From the NCBI GenBank assembly GCA_021464415.1, contig CM038464.1, forward strand, positions 50,016,783 to 50,080,782: a stretch of 64,000 bases of DNA, given 5' to 3'. Below the pieces are notes generated by a model. It searched no databases and was not told where the DNA came from. It was given only the letters and a program-made list of their open reading frames with translations. Origin of the DNA: Lonicera japonica (lineage: Eukaryota; Streptophyta; Magnoliopsida; Dipsacales; Caprifoliaceae). Numbering within the stretch: position 1 is the first letter of the stretch; each line of letters opens with the position of its first letter. The position numbers and the translations under genes are program-made. This document shows, in pieces, positions 35,056-47,625 of the stretch.

Positions 35056-35561
35056 GGACTCGTTTGATTCGGGTATTAAAAAGTGGGATGGGATTATTAA
35101 TACCACTTTTTTTATAATACCTTGTTTGATTTGCACAAATGTGCTGGGATTACTCATACCGGTACTAACTTAATACCACTCTTTGTGGTATAATTTAATA
35201 CGAGGGGGAGGTAGTACTGTTTATCCAGGATTAAGAAAAAGGAACCATATATTTTCAAAAATATCATTACTACTATAATATTTTCAAAAAATGCCACTAC
35301 ATTATTATTATTATTATTTTAAAAAAAAAATTAATTTTTTTCTTTTTTTTTAAAATATTTTTTTTTTGTCCAAAATATAATCTCGTATACGAGTTACAGA
35401 ACCAAACATGGTATTAACATCAGCATGAGATATCCCAGTATTAATACTGCACGAATCAAACAGGGTATTGGTATTAAATTAACACCAGGATTAATAGTCT
35501 AGTACTATTAATACTGGTATTATTACTTCTACTGATCCTAATACCTGAATCAAACGAGGCC
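35056..35561. mobile_element. MITE with GGACTCGTTTGATTC ends, TAA duplication
   Basis: A 506-bp element flanked by TAA (35053-35055, 35562-35564). The left end GGACTCGTTTGATTCGGG and the complement of the right end GGCCTCGTTTGATTCAGG agree closely, followed by TATTA in both. Many internal 'ggtattaa/taatacc' words create further pairing. Fits a PIF/Harbinger-type MITE. Confidence 0.8.
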
Positions 35562-35871
35562 TAAATGTAAATTTAAGATTTGCCTTATTAATTAAGAATA
35601 TAATTATTTAAATAGAGTACCAATCTATCAAATTAATATAATTGTTTATATTATTTATTCCTTTCCTTGCTATCAAAGGGATCAAATCGCCGTGTCCATC
35701 AATTGCATGAATTGTTTTATTTACGTTATCAAAACTAAAGTAGTACTCTATTGTTTATTATTTGATTACAAAATTAATATTACTTGTTAAGCCCGCCCAA
35801 CTAAAATATATACATAATACTGAATAATATATCTTCTTCCTCTTGGTTCTTCTCTATCAATTCTCATACTA

Positions 35872-38800
35872 ATGGATCCTTCCAAGGTAATTCTTTTTAC
35901 CTCTACAACCTCAAATATATATATCAAAAAAAATAAATTATTTTCTTGTGAATTTCTTTAGAAGTTATTTCAGTTTGATGACTTGTATTTATCTTGGATC
36001 TGTTACTTATGATTTTCCCTCTTTTTTTTGCTTAAATGCCAACAAATCCTGGTGGAAAAATGAAAGTAATAATCATTTCTAATCTTATTGTCCCTGTTGT
36101 TTTTAAGATCAATAAATGTATTGGGCCAATTCGTTTTTTGGGTTGTGCAAAGGGCAAATAAATAAAAAAATTGAAGTCAAACTAACACAAGAAAAACAAA
36201 TTAGAGGCTGAATGAAGAAATCCCAAATTGGTTGTGTTTGGAAATTAACTCCAGTTCTTAAAGTTCAGAACTAAAATTGGAGTCATGTTAGTGAAAATTT
36301 GGCAGCTTGATTAGGAATACTTTTAACAAGAGAGAAAGATTAGATGAGCATTAGAGGGGGATTGGAATAATTAAGATATCATGTAGAAACTTTTCAAATC
36401 TCATTTAGTAAACTTTGATTACTATAATTTACGTGCACTTTAATTTGCGGCCATTCTTGAGATGAGCATAGATTTTCAATGAAAACTCTCCCAATAGTTT
36501 CGCCATAAGAGAAAAATTTAGTTTAAGGAAGGTTTCTTAATGATAATCTTACCCAAAAATAGTGAAATTCACGAATAGATTTTCAAAGTATTACCCTTTC
36601 TTCTTCTCTTCAATCAAACGAAAGAAATAACTATCATCTCTCCTTTGTTTTTTGTTTTTTTCTCTTCTCTTCTACCAGAAACTCTGTGGTCTTCTTTTCT
36701 CCTGTAGACTCTGAAACACAATGTCAAAGTAGACTGGATTTGAATAAGTTCTGAAATTAGTAGCTGCTTGTATCGTTTGGTTCAAGTTTTGGTTCGTTCC
36801 TGAAACCTGAAAGGGTAATTTCACATGAAAAGTTTTAGCTTCATCAACTTATGATTCAACCTCTTGACATAAATGATAGGAGAGTTGTAGTGTGAATTTA
36901 TCATTTTAGGATTCTAGGAATGAACCAAAACTCGAGCCAAATGAGCACCGTGGATTGGGAAGACGAGAATATAAAACATAATTCATTGAATTTGGAATGA
37001 ACCACGTACCACAACCACTTCTTGTTCCCGTTCCTGCCCCCCTCTGAGTTTTGAGTAGGCTTTTGGGATGGATGGAATATTTTGAAAGTGGTTTTTGCTA
37101 AGCCTGATTCTCTATAGTATGGACGTATTTGATTGGATGGAGACAGATATAGCTTAAGGCTCCTTCGGGTCATGGCCACAACTATCATATAAGGCAAGGT
37201 TTGGAAGCAAGCTATCAGCGCCTTGATATTGAGATCATCGATCTCATAAGTAACATACTAAATCCCAACAAGCAAATCACTTTTTCATAGGAATCCCATG
37301 ACTACATAATCTTCGTCTTCAGCTTTAACACTTGAATGAAATTGTGGATGGTTGAATAGTCAAACTTTCAGTTATGGTGATTGATTACTCCATTCATCTT
37401 ATATTAGGAGTCCATGTTTGACTTTCACACTTTTTTATGACATAATCGGTGATATAGAACAAAACCTGTACACAATCATGAGATTTGCTCTGTCTTAAAA
37501 AGGAAACTAGGCTCTTAATTTTGGACATCCTAAAAAGGAGCATTAGACTCTTAATTGGGAAACAAGGAGTACAAGCTAATGACAAGTAGTAAGGTTGACT
37601 TACGGTAAAATTGCAGTTGGTCAAAATATCGAACTAGAAAGTGTTTTTCAGTCGGTATTCCTTTCTTCACCATATCAGTATTTGTACTTCCAAATTTTGC
37701 TTAATGTTGGTTCCCTATTTTTTTTTTCTCAATTTCTTAATTTTAGTATTCACACTCTTTGTATTATTGTTTTGGTTTAGCATCGCCCATCAAGTGCCTT
37801 TAACTCCCCATTCTTCACAACGAATTCCGGTGCTCCTGTTTGGAACAACAACTCATCTCTTTCTGTTGGAACAAGAGGTATTTATCAATACACATGCGAA
37901 TTATCTTCTTCTAAGGAATGCTTTTGAGCCGTAGAGTTTGAACTCATTAATTTTCTGTTCTGAAAAACTTGTACTTGTAGGTTTATCTGTCTATTGCATT
38001 AGTATGATTATACTTGCCTAAAGGGAACCAAAAGTGAGAAGTGATACACATTACCAAAAAATGAAAACTGTACCATTGCTAAATTGATATATATAATATA
38101 GCGAGTATACACATACGTAATAGAGTACCTGCACGGCTGCACAAGCGATGCTTGTGCTACTCAGATGTATATAATTTGAGGAGAAAGGTTTAACAAAAAT
38201 GAAAGACGGCCTTGTGGTTAAGCATGAGTGTAATTGCTTAGCAGCCATGGTTCATAATATGACACAACTTCAATCAGTGGTTGAAATGGGTGCTCACTTT
38301 ATATGAAAGTATATATATATATATATGTATATGTATACGTATTCATATTTGGTTACAAAATTGTTGAGAGAACTGAGCCAATTTCTTCCTTTTTGTCAGG
38401 TCCAATTCTTCTTGAGGATTACCATTTGGTTGAGAAACTCGCTAATTTCGATAGGGAACGTATCCCAGAACGCGTGGTTCATGCCAGAGGTGCAAGTGCC
38501 AAAGGGTTTTTTGAGGTCACTCATAATATATCTCACCTCACATGTGCTGATTTTCTTCGTGCCCCTGGGGTCCAAACCCCCGTAATTGTTAGGTTCTCCA
38601 CCGTCATACATGAGCGTGGCAGCCCCGAAACTATAAGGGATCCTCGAGGCTTTGCGGTCAAGTTTTATACCCGAGAGGTAACTCGATGACTAAAACAATG
38701 ATTTCTTCTTGCGATCATCCTATTCTATATATGTTTTTTATCACCTTCTCATTTGTAAGTTTCTTGGGAGGTACTCCCTCGCTCCATCACAAATTATAAG

Positions 38801-41800
38801 TCCAATATTCCTTTTTAAGATGTCTCAAATTAAGATTCCACTTTTTTTTTCCAGAATAATCAGCGTACCAAAACTCACAATAAGAAACAAGTTTTGATCC
38901 AAACCATTGAATACGATAAAATTACTGCATTCTCAAAAAAGTGAAAGTCAAATGTGGACTCTTAATAAGGGACGGAGGGATTAGCATTTTTCGACTACTA
39001 GTGCTTTAAGGGGTCAAAAGCAAGGTTTTGGGATATTATTATAGTTAGGTGGAGTGATTGTCTTAAATCAAAAGTCAATATTAAAAATTAATTTTGCTTT
39101 TTCAGAAATATTGACTCTATGGTAATTAATGGTCCAAACCAAATCTTTTCAACTACTCTGGAATCTGGTTTCGTTGATTTGAGAAACGTAACCCTGAATT
39201 TGAAATGTCTCAACGAAGAAAGTTTAGCTCTTAATTTGATAGGGAAGTAGCAATATTTTACGATTAGTTTTTCGTAGTTTCATTCATCGAAGGCCCATTT
39301 ATTTGTTAGTTCATTTGTTTCTAGAATTGAGTTTTATTTGTTCCTTATTGTGCGTTTGAGAACTCCAATTCCTACCTTTGGAGTTTGGAATTAGAATTGG
39401 TGCAGAATTGCTTCAACATTTAAACTAATTTGGCACCAATTCCAGTCCGAGCACACTCAACGTGTTTACTACGTCCAAGTATGTATTGAGTAAAGGTGTG
39501 TTTGGTTGGTAGCCTTTCCTGCAAAACATGCCCAAAATACCATATTTTCTACCTGTACTAGTGTTTGATTGCCTTAACATTCGAAGAAGTGATCAATTTC
39601 CATGGTACATGTTTGAGCCTAATTCTTCTCTTTTTCCGTGTAAATCAAGCAAACACGCCCTAAAAATATTCAATCTAACACCTTTTTGTCATCAGGGTAA
39701 CTTCGATATGGTAGGAAACAATTTCCCAGTCTTTTTCATCCGCGACGGAATGAAATTCCCTGACATGGTCCATGCTCTCAAACCAAACCCTAAGTCACAC
39801 ATACAAGAAAACTGGAGGATCCTCGATTTCTTCTCTCACCACCCAGAAAGCTTACACATGTTCACTTTCCTCTTCGATGACGTCGGTGTTCCACAAGATT
39901 ACAGGCATATGGAAGGATCCGGTGTGAACACCTACACGCTAATTGACATGGCCGGGAAAGCCCATTATGTGAAATTCCATTGGAAACCAACTTGTGGAGT
40001 TAAATGTTTATTAGAAGATGAGGCAATTAAGGTTTGCGGATCGAACCACAGCCATGCTACAAAGGACCTTTACGACTCCATAATGGCTGGAAATTATCCC
40101 GAGTGGAAGCTTTTTATACAAACGATTGACCCGGAACACGAGGACAAGTTTGACTTTGACCCGGTTGATGTGACCAAGACTTGGCCAGAGGATATTGTGC
40201 CTTTGCAGCCTGTGGGGCGGTTAGTGTTGAACAAAAACATTGATAATTTTTTTGCTGAGAATGAGCAGTTGGCCTTTTGTCCCTCAGTTGTGGTGCCGGG
40301 GGTTTATTATTCGGATGATAAGTTGCTTCAGGCTCGAATATTTTCATACTCAGATACTCAGAGGTACCGGCTGGGGCCTAACTATCTCCAGCTTCCTGTA
40401 AATGCTCCCAAGTGTGCGCACCGCAACAACCACCATGACGGTTTTATGAACTTCATGCACAGAGACGAGGAGGTTCTCTCTCTTATTAATTAATCAACAA
40501 TTCTATAGGAACATATATATTTGATATAAAAATTGACATATATACTGTGACCACCATGTATTAGTTAGCATGTGGGGTTCATATCAAATTCATCCTTATC
40601 ATGTTTTGACCTATGAGATATCGCCCTAATTTACAGGTCAACTACTTCCCTTCGAGGTATGATCCCGTTCGCCATTCCGAGAAGTTTCCAATTCCTCCTA
40701 CAATTTGCAGTGGCAAGCGTGAAAAGGTCTTTATCTTTTTCCCTTCATCAAATCTATAAGAAGCTGATATATGTTGCTATCTAGGTTTCTTTACAATTCT
40801 TAGATTCGCTAACTTGAACCAATCACTAGTTACCTTTGATGAAAGTTGAAACGGACTTCTTTAAGGCCGCATTTCATGCAGTTCTTTAGTAACAAAAGTT
40901 TTTGTGACTAAGCACATGGTCACTAAAAGTGAGACATTAAAAGTCTCTGGGTGACAAAAGATTGTTTGTTTTCATCGGAAAATATTTTCGTCACTAAAAC
41001 AATCTGCTTTGCTAAAATTTCACGCCACATTTAGCAACACCCTTTTGTGAGGAAAATTGGAGTTCTATACTAATTTTTTTGTCTATCATAACTATTGTGA
41101 CGAATTCTAAGTTCCGTCGCCAAGGGTACACTCCGTGACGAAAACGTATTATTTATAAATTTTTCAATGAATTTAACTCTTTTCCATGTTTACCAATCAC
41201 ACACCCCGGAATGTATTTAAAGCAATTATTCATTTCCCTTTCTTTTGTTATTTCAGTGTATAATTGAGAAGGAGAATAATTTCAAGCAGCCAGGGGAAAG
41301 ATACCGTTCTTTCGAGCCAGACAGGTACTGTTGCTTTGTCCAAAATAGTTTTAGACATTCATCAGGAGGGAATTTGATTTCTATGTACAACTATTTACTA
41401 TTTCTTAATCATTTGACAGGCAAGAGCGCTTTATTTGTCGATGGATTGACGCTTTATCTGACCCAAGAGTCAACCACGAGATACGGACTATATGGATCTC
41501 GTACTGGTCTCAGGTGCCTCTCATCCTTTAGTTGTACAACCTCCATAGCTCTGTGATTATAATTTTGTATATGTTGGACCGGTTGTATATATAGTGCTGT
41601 ATGAGGAAATACCCCAACATACACATTAGCACGCATTGACCTAGGTGTCTACTAGGCAAGTTGTAAACTGTTAATGCAATTTGGGCCGCTCAAACAACCC
41701 ATGGCCACCTTTGTGGTGTAAGCTATTGTGCTAGTCGTCTTTTGGTGGCTGGGCCTAGAGGTTGCATTGCCAGGTAATTAGTCGAGTTTGGCAAGACCCG

Positions 41801-42382
41801 AACCTGATCTGAGCGGGTTTTGTTTGGAAAAACCAGAATATGCCAGCTCCGCCTGCCTTTCCTTACTGGCCCATTGTAATATATTATGATATTATAAGGG
41901 TATTTAACAGGAGAAAAAAAAACATAATACATGGGTTGGGTCAATGGGCTAAATTAACATGAGCTCGGTTTTTATTTTAGAACCCAATTGTATTCGAAAC
42001 TGAAAAGCATATTGACCCGTTGACTGATAATTTTGCTACAATTCATGTTGCGCTATGTGCTCTCATTTGCGTGTGGGTCTAGGCGTCAATGTAGCATCAG
42101 AAAAGAGTGTACTAGTACTTACTCTAATTAGGCAGTTCTTGGGAGTGAGTGTGTTCCGGTTAAAGGACTCCCACCTAAACCTTGGAGGTCCAAATTAAGT
42201 TCTAGTCTCACCACGGCAAGTGCAGCATTTCTTCCCCTCTCTCTCTCTCTCTCTCTCTCATGCATACGTGTTTGCGACTATTGTACATACCACCACTATA
42301 TTTGACTATTGCGTTTCTACAGGCGGATAAGTCTCTGGGTCAGAAGCTTGCATCTCGTCTCAATATGAAGCCAAACATGTGA
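35872..42382 (+). CDS. CAT: Catalase (haem, peroxisomal type)
   Basis: Eight exons give 492 residues, the standard plant length: 35872-35886, 37781-37877, 38400-38677, 39696-40472, 40637-40726, 41257-41324, 41420-41513, 42323-42382. All junctions are GT-AG and in phase. Exon 1 encodes only MDPSK. The enzyme converts hydrogen peroxide to water and oxygen, mainly in peroxisomes, as a haem tetramer. Visible active-site residues: His65 (RVVHARGAS), Asn138 ([12 protein letters not shown]), and the haem-ligand motif RIFSYSDTQ with Arg344 and Tyr348. The end, [16 protein letters not shown], matches the conserved catalase C-terminal region used in peroxisomal import. Two residues look unusual: Tyr354 in [10 protein letters not shown], where plant and animal catalases nearly always have His, and Ser205 in [10 protein letters not shown], where Phe is usual. 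No frame break is seen. Which catalase class it belongs to needs a tree. Confidence 0.96.
37388..37569. mobile_element. Stowaway-like MITE in catalase intron 1
   Basis: A 182-bp element flanked by TA on both sides (37386-37387, 37570-37571). The ends CTCCATTCATCTTATATTAG and ...TTAATTGGGAAACAAGGAG are inverted relatives of Stowaway termini, and GACTCTTAATT/ggagtc phrases sit inside both ends. Confidence 0.65.
38774..38981. mobile_element. Stowaway-like MITE in catalase intron 3
   Basis: The left end CTCCCTCGCTCCATCACAAA follows TA (38772-38773). The right end TTAATAAGGGACGGAGGGA is its inverse. About 208 bp. The right TA is not intact (TTA follows). Same superfamily as the copies at 6074 and 37388. 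Confidence 0.75.
42141..42260 (+). mobile_element. Possible SINE-like fragment with CT tail in catalase intron 7
   Basis: CGGTTAAAGGACTCCCACC looks like a tRNA A-box region and AAGTTCTAGTCTCACC like a weak B box, about 40 bp apart, followed by a CT microsatellite (42237-42259). The B box is degenerate, so this is a weak call. Confidence 0.3.
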
Positions 42383-42989
42383 AGGTGAGAATATAGTCAA
42401 CAACAGAATATGTGGAAAGTTCTCTCAAACAATAACAAAGCAAGGACACAAACAATAATCCGATTGCTCCGAAAACAATTCTATTAACTCTGTTGTGATG
42501 GAAGGAGGAAGTTCTTGAATACAATTCTAACAGAAATTAAAAGAATTCATTTCTCTAGGCTGCTACATTTGATTGTCAAAGGGGTTTGGAAAGAATTTGT
42601 TTTCTTGGAATTGTCGAGCATGTAGTTGATTACCTCAACTACATTTGTTGTATTTCATTTTCTTAAAATTTTTGTACCCATATGGAATTTTTTTTCACTT
42701 TCATAAAATCAACTGCATTTGTTGTACTTCACTTTCTTGAAATTAAGGGATGCGGTTCTTGAGAAACAAATATTGTCAGTGTAACTTGAAACATATATCG
42801 TGTGAATTGATACAGATGCTATGTAATAAATTTTTTAACCGGATGTAAATACTATGACAGATATCGAGAGGCAGGATAAATAATGTATGAAAGACAGCTA
42901 GCTACTTGAGACATTAAAGAAAATAATGCTCTTAAAAAAACAGCTATCGAATTTTAGCTAAACAACTATATTAAGGAAAATAAGCAATT

Positions 42990-44382
42990 CAACCAAGCAA
43001 TCAATAAATATAGCAAGTAAATAAAGAGCTTGAGTTAGAAAGATTAAACCAATTGAAGTTCAAGACGTTTTGTCCACACAGTTTGATTTGTTAAACCATA
43101 TGTTCGCGCTCGGTTAGTCCCCCGAGAATGTCCACTAAAACCGTTTTTCTTCCGGTGAAAAACAAACCTCTACAAGTTTATTCTTTTCACATACTCTTAC
43201 AAGTATTGCTCTACCACAATACTCTCACAATAATCCCTCTTACTAACTTGTGAGATTTACCTCTCACAATTACTAAATAATAATTTACATTCTTGTTATC
43301 TTATGAGATTGACATCTCACAAATGTATATTCTAATTGTTTGGTGATATACACCAATGAACAACAACTTTCAAGTGTTTAAGAGATACAATTGAAGTTCA
43401 CACTAGAGTTATTTGTTTGATCAAGATTTATAGCTCAAAGAAAGAATAATTGATTAAAATGAGTTCTTGAATCTTTAAATGATGAAGATAGATGAAGAAT
43501 ATATTTCTATGGTGATTCAAGCTTATCAAACTGTGTCTTAGATAGTGTATATATAGTCCCAAAAATGATATAGTCGTTTTAGAGGTTTGGTACCAAAAAT
43601 GGTAAAAAATCAGAAATCCAACGGCTATATTCCGAAGCTTCAGTCAACTTAGCAAAGCTCATCAGTCAACTGATGGACCCTTATTCGACTGAGCAAAGCT
43701 CATCAGTTGACTGATGGACCCTTATTCGACTGAGCAAAACTGCTTAGTTGACTGATGGGCTTTGTCCATCAGGCCAAAATCTCAATTTTTGAACTTTTGC
43801 AATTTAACTCCATAATCAACTATAATGCATTGGGGACCTCAAAAATATGTTCCTAAGACACCTATTTTCGGAAAAATTCAAAATATGATCATTTGAATTT
43901 AATATGAATTTATTTAAAAATCGATTTTTGTAAGAATGATGTTTTTAAAGGAAATTTGATTCAAACTAATTTTGATCAATCTATGAATGCTATATCAATG
44001 TGTATGAGCTATATAAATAATCAAATAAGAAACTTTACAAATAATCCTAAGCACTCACTCAATTAGCGAATTAACGAGTCTTTGAATGCTTCGATTTGTT
44101 GTTTCAATTTAATCTTCATTTGAAACTTTTGCTTTGAAGCTTTTGCTTATGATCCTTGATCTTTGTACTTCATAAATTGCATTATGATAAAATTGATCTT
44201 CCTTATCTTGTCCAATGCTTTGTTGACTTGATCGAATAGTATTACGATGATCCTTGTCATGTGGCATGCTTTTCTTAATTTTTCAAGTAAATGAATTATA
44301 AACTTATATCAAGAAACATGTTAAATTACACATGATTAAATTATTGTTATTATCAAATAAGATTAAGACCTACAAGGTTAAC
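42990..44382 (-). mobile_element. Probable solo LTR or LTR fragment (Copia-like)
   Basis: On the minus strand the right edge reads TGTTAACCTTGTAGGTCTTA, a typical plant LTR start. The interior has mixed AT-rich text and a short tandem array (43651-43765) of a type seen in Copia-class LTRs. No coding region adjoins it. The left border is not defined; a duplication was not found. Confidence 0.35.
43651..43765. repeat. 41-bp tandem repeat, three units
   Basis: AGCAAAGCTCATCAGT begins at 43651 and 43692 and a diverged third unit (AGCAAAACTGCTTAGT) at 43733. Within each unit ATCAGT-AACTGAT forms a small palindrome. Confidence 0.85.
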
Positions 44383-45212
44383 AAAACATACCATTAAATT
44401 TTTCTTGTTATTTAACTTAGGTCCAAATTGTAACTTCCGTCCATTTTTCTAAAAGGAAGTGTGATGTGACGCTTACATGGCACAAAAAATCTAATGTAAC
44501 AACTCTTTTTTATAAAAGAATGATGTGGCAACTATTTCTCTTCATTTTTTTGTCAAATGACATGTCATTTAGCTCTTTTTTATTATATATTTATCTCTTT
44601 GAAAAAAATTGCCCCATTTCCATGATTGGAATCGTGGAGGTGGTTGGATCGCCACTTTGTTCTTCTAATATTATGAACCCATTTCCAACAAGACGTTAAC
44701 AATTGAGGAGATGGCCAGAGGGTTCATAAAGGAAGAAGATGAAAAAAAACAGAGATGGCCAGAGAAAATGGTGATGATGGCAATTAAGGCAATTAGAAAG
44801 AGGGCCAACAAGAACATTGTTCTCGTTGAGGCAAAGCAAAGGTGGAAAGTTCGATTCACGGTGTTTGCATGAAAAATCTTGAATTTTCCCAAGGTTAAGG
44901 GAAATAATTCCTCCTCTAATTTTGGTGGCATTTTCTCTTTTTTCTTATATCTACTTTTCTTCGGAGAGAAAAGAAATGGAGATATATATATATATAGAGA
45001 AGGGTGAAAGGGGTTGTGTCAGATATTTTTTATTTTTTTTAAGAAAAAATGAAAGTGGCCAGTGGAAATTAATGAAATGGCCAGAGAAGATAGAGGTATT
45101 TGCCATGTCAATAGCCACATTACACTTTCATTAAGAAAATTGGATGGAAGTTACTATTTGGACCTAAGTGAAATAGCGGAAAAAAATTCAATGGTATTTT
45201 GTCCAAACAAAA
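44382..45212. mobile_element. Non-autonomous TIR element of about 830 bp
   Basis: Long inverted ends of about 85-90 bp: ACTTAGGTCCAAATTGTAAC on the left (about 44415) matches, complemented, ACTTAGGTCCAAATAGTAAC on the right (about 45152-45171). Similarity runs outward to TACCATT(A/G)AATTTTT and inward to AAAGTGTAATGTG-like text. The centre has no protein-like frame. A target duplication was not identified. MULE-type long TIRs are a reasonable guess. Confidence 0.65.
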
Positions 45213-45214
45213 AG

Positions 45215-46700
45215 AAAGAAAGAAAAGTCCATTGACCTAATTGAAAGTCGAGTAGAATTACATTACCATTTTTAGTCATTTAGCCTCAAAACTATTGTTG
45301 CTTCGGACAAATTTTACACCAAAATGTACACTTTTTTTTTCTTTTTTTAATTTAAATACAAACCCCAAGTTTGAGAAAAACAAAAACATCTGTTACGGGG
45401 GACTAAAATTACTCGATAAGAACATCTTCAATAGAATAACTAATTGAATAATCAAAATGAATTCTTGTTATTCATTTTGGTTATCCATTTATGCGATTCC
45501 GCATTATTTATTTATGTCTCTTACAATACCTATATAAGACTCCTCCATTGTAACAAACCCACAATATTATTATTCTCACCCCTACAAAAGTCGCCAAAAA
45601 TAGACGATATAAAAAATTGCATAGATACCTTTCTTCTTATCCTGATTTCTCCCCTAATTAAAAATCATCCTCTATTCTTTTTTGGGAACTTTTAAATCCT
45701 CCCCCAAAAACAATAATTTCACCCCTAATTATCCTACTGATTCCTTTCTTCTCACCCCTATATATATACCAAATGTTAAACAAGTCTTTAATTAATATTT
45801 TCCTTTCAAGTACAAGAAGCATTTTCAGGATGACTCTCTCTCTCCATTTTTTTTTGAATCATTGACCTCTTTGATCCCTCTATTACATTCCAAAACCAAT
45901 CAATCTCTTTATGAAATATATTTTGTTTTATTTAAGAAAATTGAATCCACATATGTTTTTGGGTTCGTGTAATTTGGATTTGATTTGATCATACGCGTTT
46001 CATTCTTCTGTTATCTATTTGCATTTGGACATATATATATATATATTAGTATTTGTGCATGTATATTGCACGTGATCTTAGTGCTTGACAAATATCATTA
46101 AGTCTATTAATGAATATGTATATACTAAGAATTGAATAATTAGTATGAAATAGAAATAGTAACATATAAACAAAACATAGCATCAAGTTAATTCAATTAA
46201 TAATTATAAGAAAATCATATAATCGGTCAACTATAGAAAAATATTGTGAATACATGAAAAAAATTGTCGCCTTAAAGTTTTTTAGTACATAGGTGGCCAA
46301 ACAAACTCTTAATCATATATATATAAGAGTATAATATATTTTTACTAAGTTTTTAGAATTGATAGATAGTTAATTCTATTAAACGTACGTGGATTATTAT
46401 GCACAGTACCAAACAATAATATAAACACTCGTATAAATAATATATTATATAGCTCAATGATGTTTAAAATGAATGTTTTACCACAATACCAAACAATAAT
46501 ATAACACTCACATAAATTTAATATCTTATATAACAGCGAAGATATTAAAATAGTAAAAAAATAAAATAAATTAATATGAATGTTTTATTGAGTTACAATT
46601 ACAACTACAATATATCCATATTTTTTTGTTTAAACATTAAACATAATTATAAATAAAAAAATAAAATTTAGAATATATAAATTAATAAAATTTGATTTAT
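45215..46700. other. Intergenic AT-rich DNA
   Basis: No gene or clear element. It contains (TA)n runs (46031-46046) and a duplicated 'ccaaacaataatataa.actc' phrase (46410 and 46490). Confidence 0.4.
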
Positions 46701-46706
46701 TATAAT

Positions 46707-47556
46707 TGATGGGGTTAAATACTAATTTTACCATTGACCTACAAAGGTAATTCAACACTTTTACCTCCAGTAAAATTCTATTTTTACCTCCAGTAAAATC
46801 CCATTTTTTACCTCCAGTAAAACTCATTTTTACTTCCACACCTACTACACCTACCACACCTCCACCAAAAATTATCTTTTTGCCCTTCATTTTTACCAAA
46901 TTTACCTTTTTGTCATTTTACATTTACCTATAAATACCCTCTCATTTATCCATCCAAAGACACACCAAAAAAATATATCTTCTTTCTCTCTCAATATCCA
47001 TCCATCTCTTCTAAGAGATATAAAGCCATTGGCAATATAAATAAAAGCCAATTTTCGAGGGTCTTATACTCTCTCTTTTCATACCCCAAAAAATACCAAT
47101 CCTTATACACTCTTTCTCCTACACAGTTTATTATTTATTCTGTTGAAATATTTGTAATCCTAATTCTATACTTATAAATAGAATTAAGGAAATTATAGAA
47201 AGAAAGAGAGAGATTGGTAACTTGTATTATCATCCAAATTGATTACCTTTGAGCTAATACAAAGCAAGCACACACAAAAGGAGGACGTACTGTCGGACGT
47301 ACTGTCGGACTAGCATAAGCGCTACCAGGGGAACCAATCTTAATAAAAAATGTCTCGTGTTCATCTTCATTTTTAATCAGTTTTTATCGGTACTGTTAAC
47401 ATACACGGTGATACTGTTCACAGTCACTGTTCACATACATGGTGGTACTGTTCACAATCACTATTCACAGTTACAATCCGTCATTAAACCTCTAATCCAC
47501 CATTATTCATTGATTGATCGGTCGTTAACTATCTGTTCTAGATTTTGACATCATCA
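46707..47556 (+). repeat. 5' LTR
   Basis: 850 bp, TG...CA. Near the start the phrase TTTTTACCTCCAGTAAAAT repeats about four times. Near the end, units with GGT(G/A)-ACTGTTCACA repeat. It contains a direct doubling of GACGTACTGTCG (47284-47308) not found in the 3' LTR. Confidence 0.95.
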
Positions 47557-47559
47557 GTT

Positions 47560-47577
47560 TGGCGCCGTCTGTGGGAA
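47560..47577 (+). promoter_or_regulatory. Primer-binding site
   Basis: TGGCGCCGTCTGTGGGAA starts three bases after the 5' LTR. TGGCGCC starts are standard for tRNA-primed plant Gypsy elements. The exact tRNA was not determined. Confidence 0.8.
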
Positions 47578-47625
47578 AAACATTTCTTTAAAGTCACACG
47601 CTTATCAAAAAATCATACTTTTGCC

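Noticed and set aside
39528..39695. Extension of catalase exon 4 upstream to an ATG at 39528
   Set aside because: The AG acceptor at 39694-39695 joins in phase to exon 3 and gives the conserved REGNFD junction.
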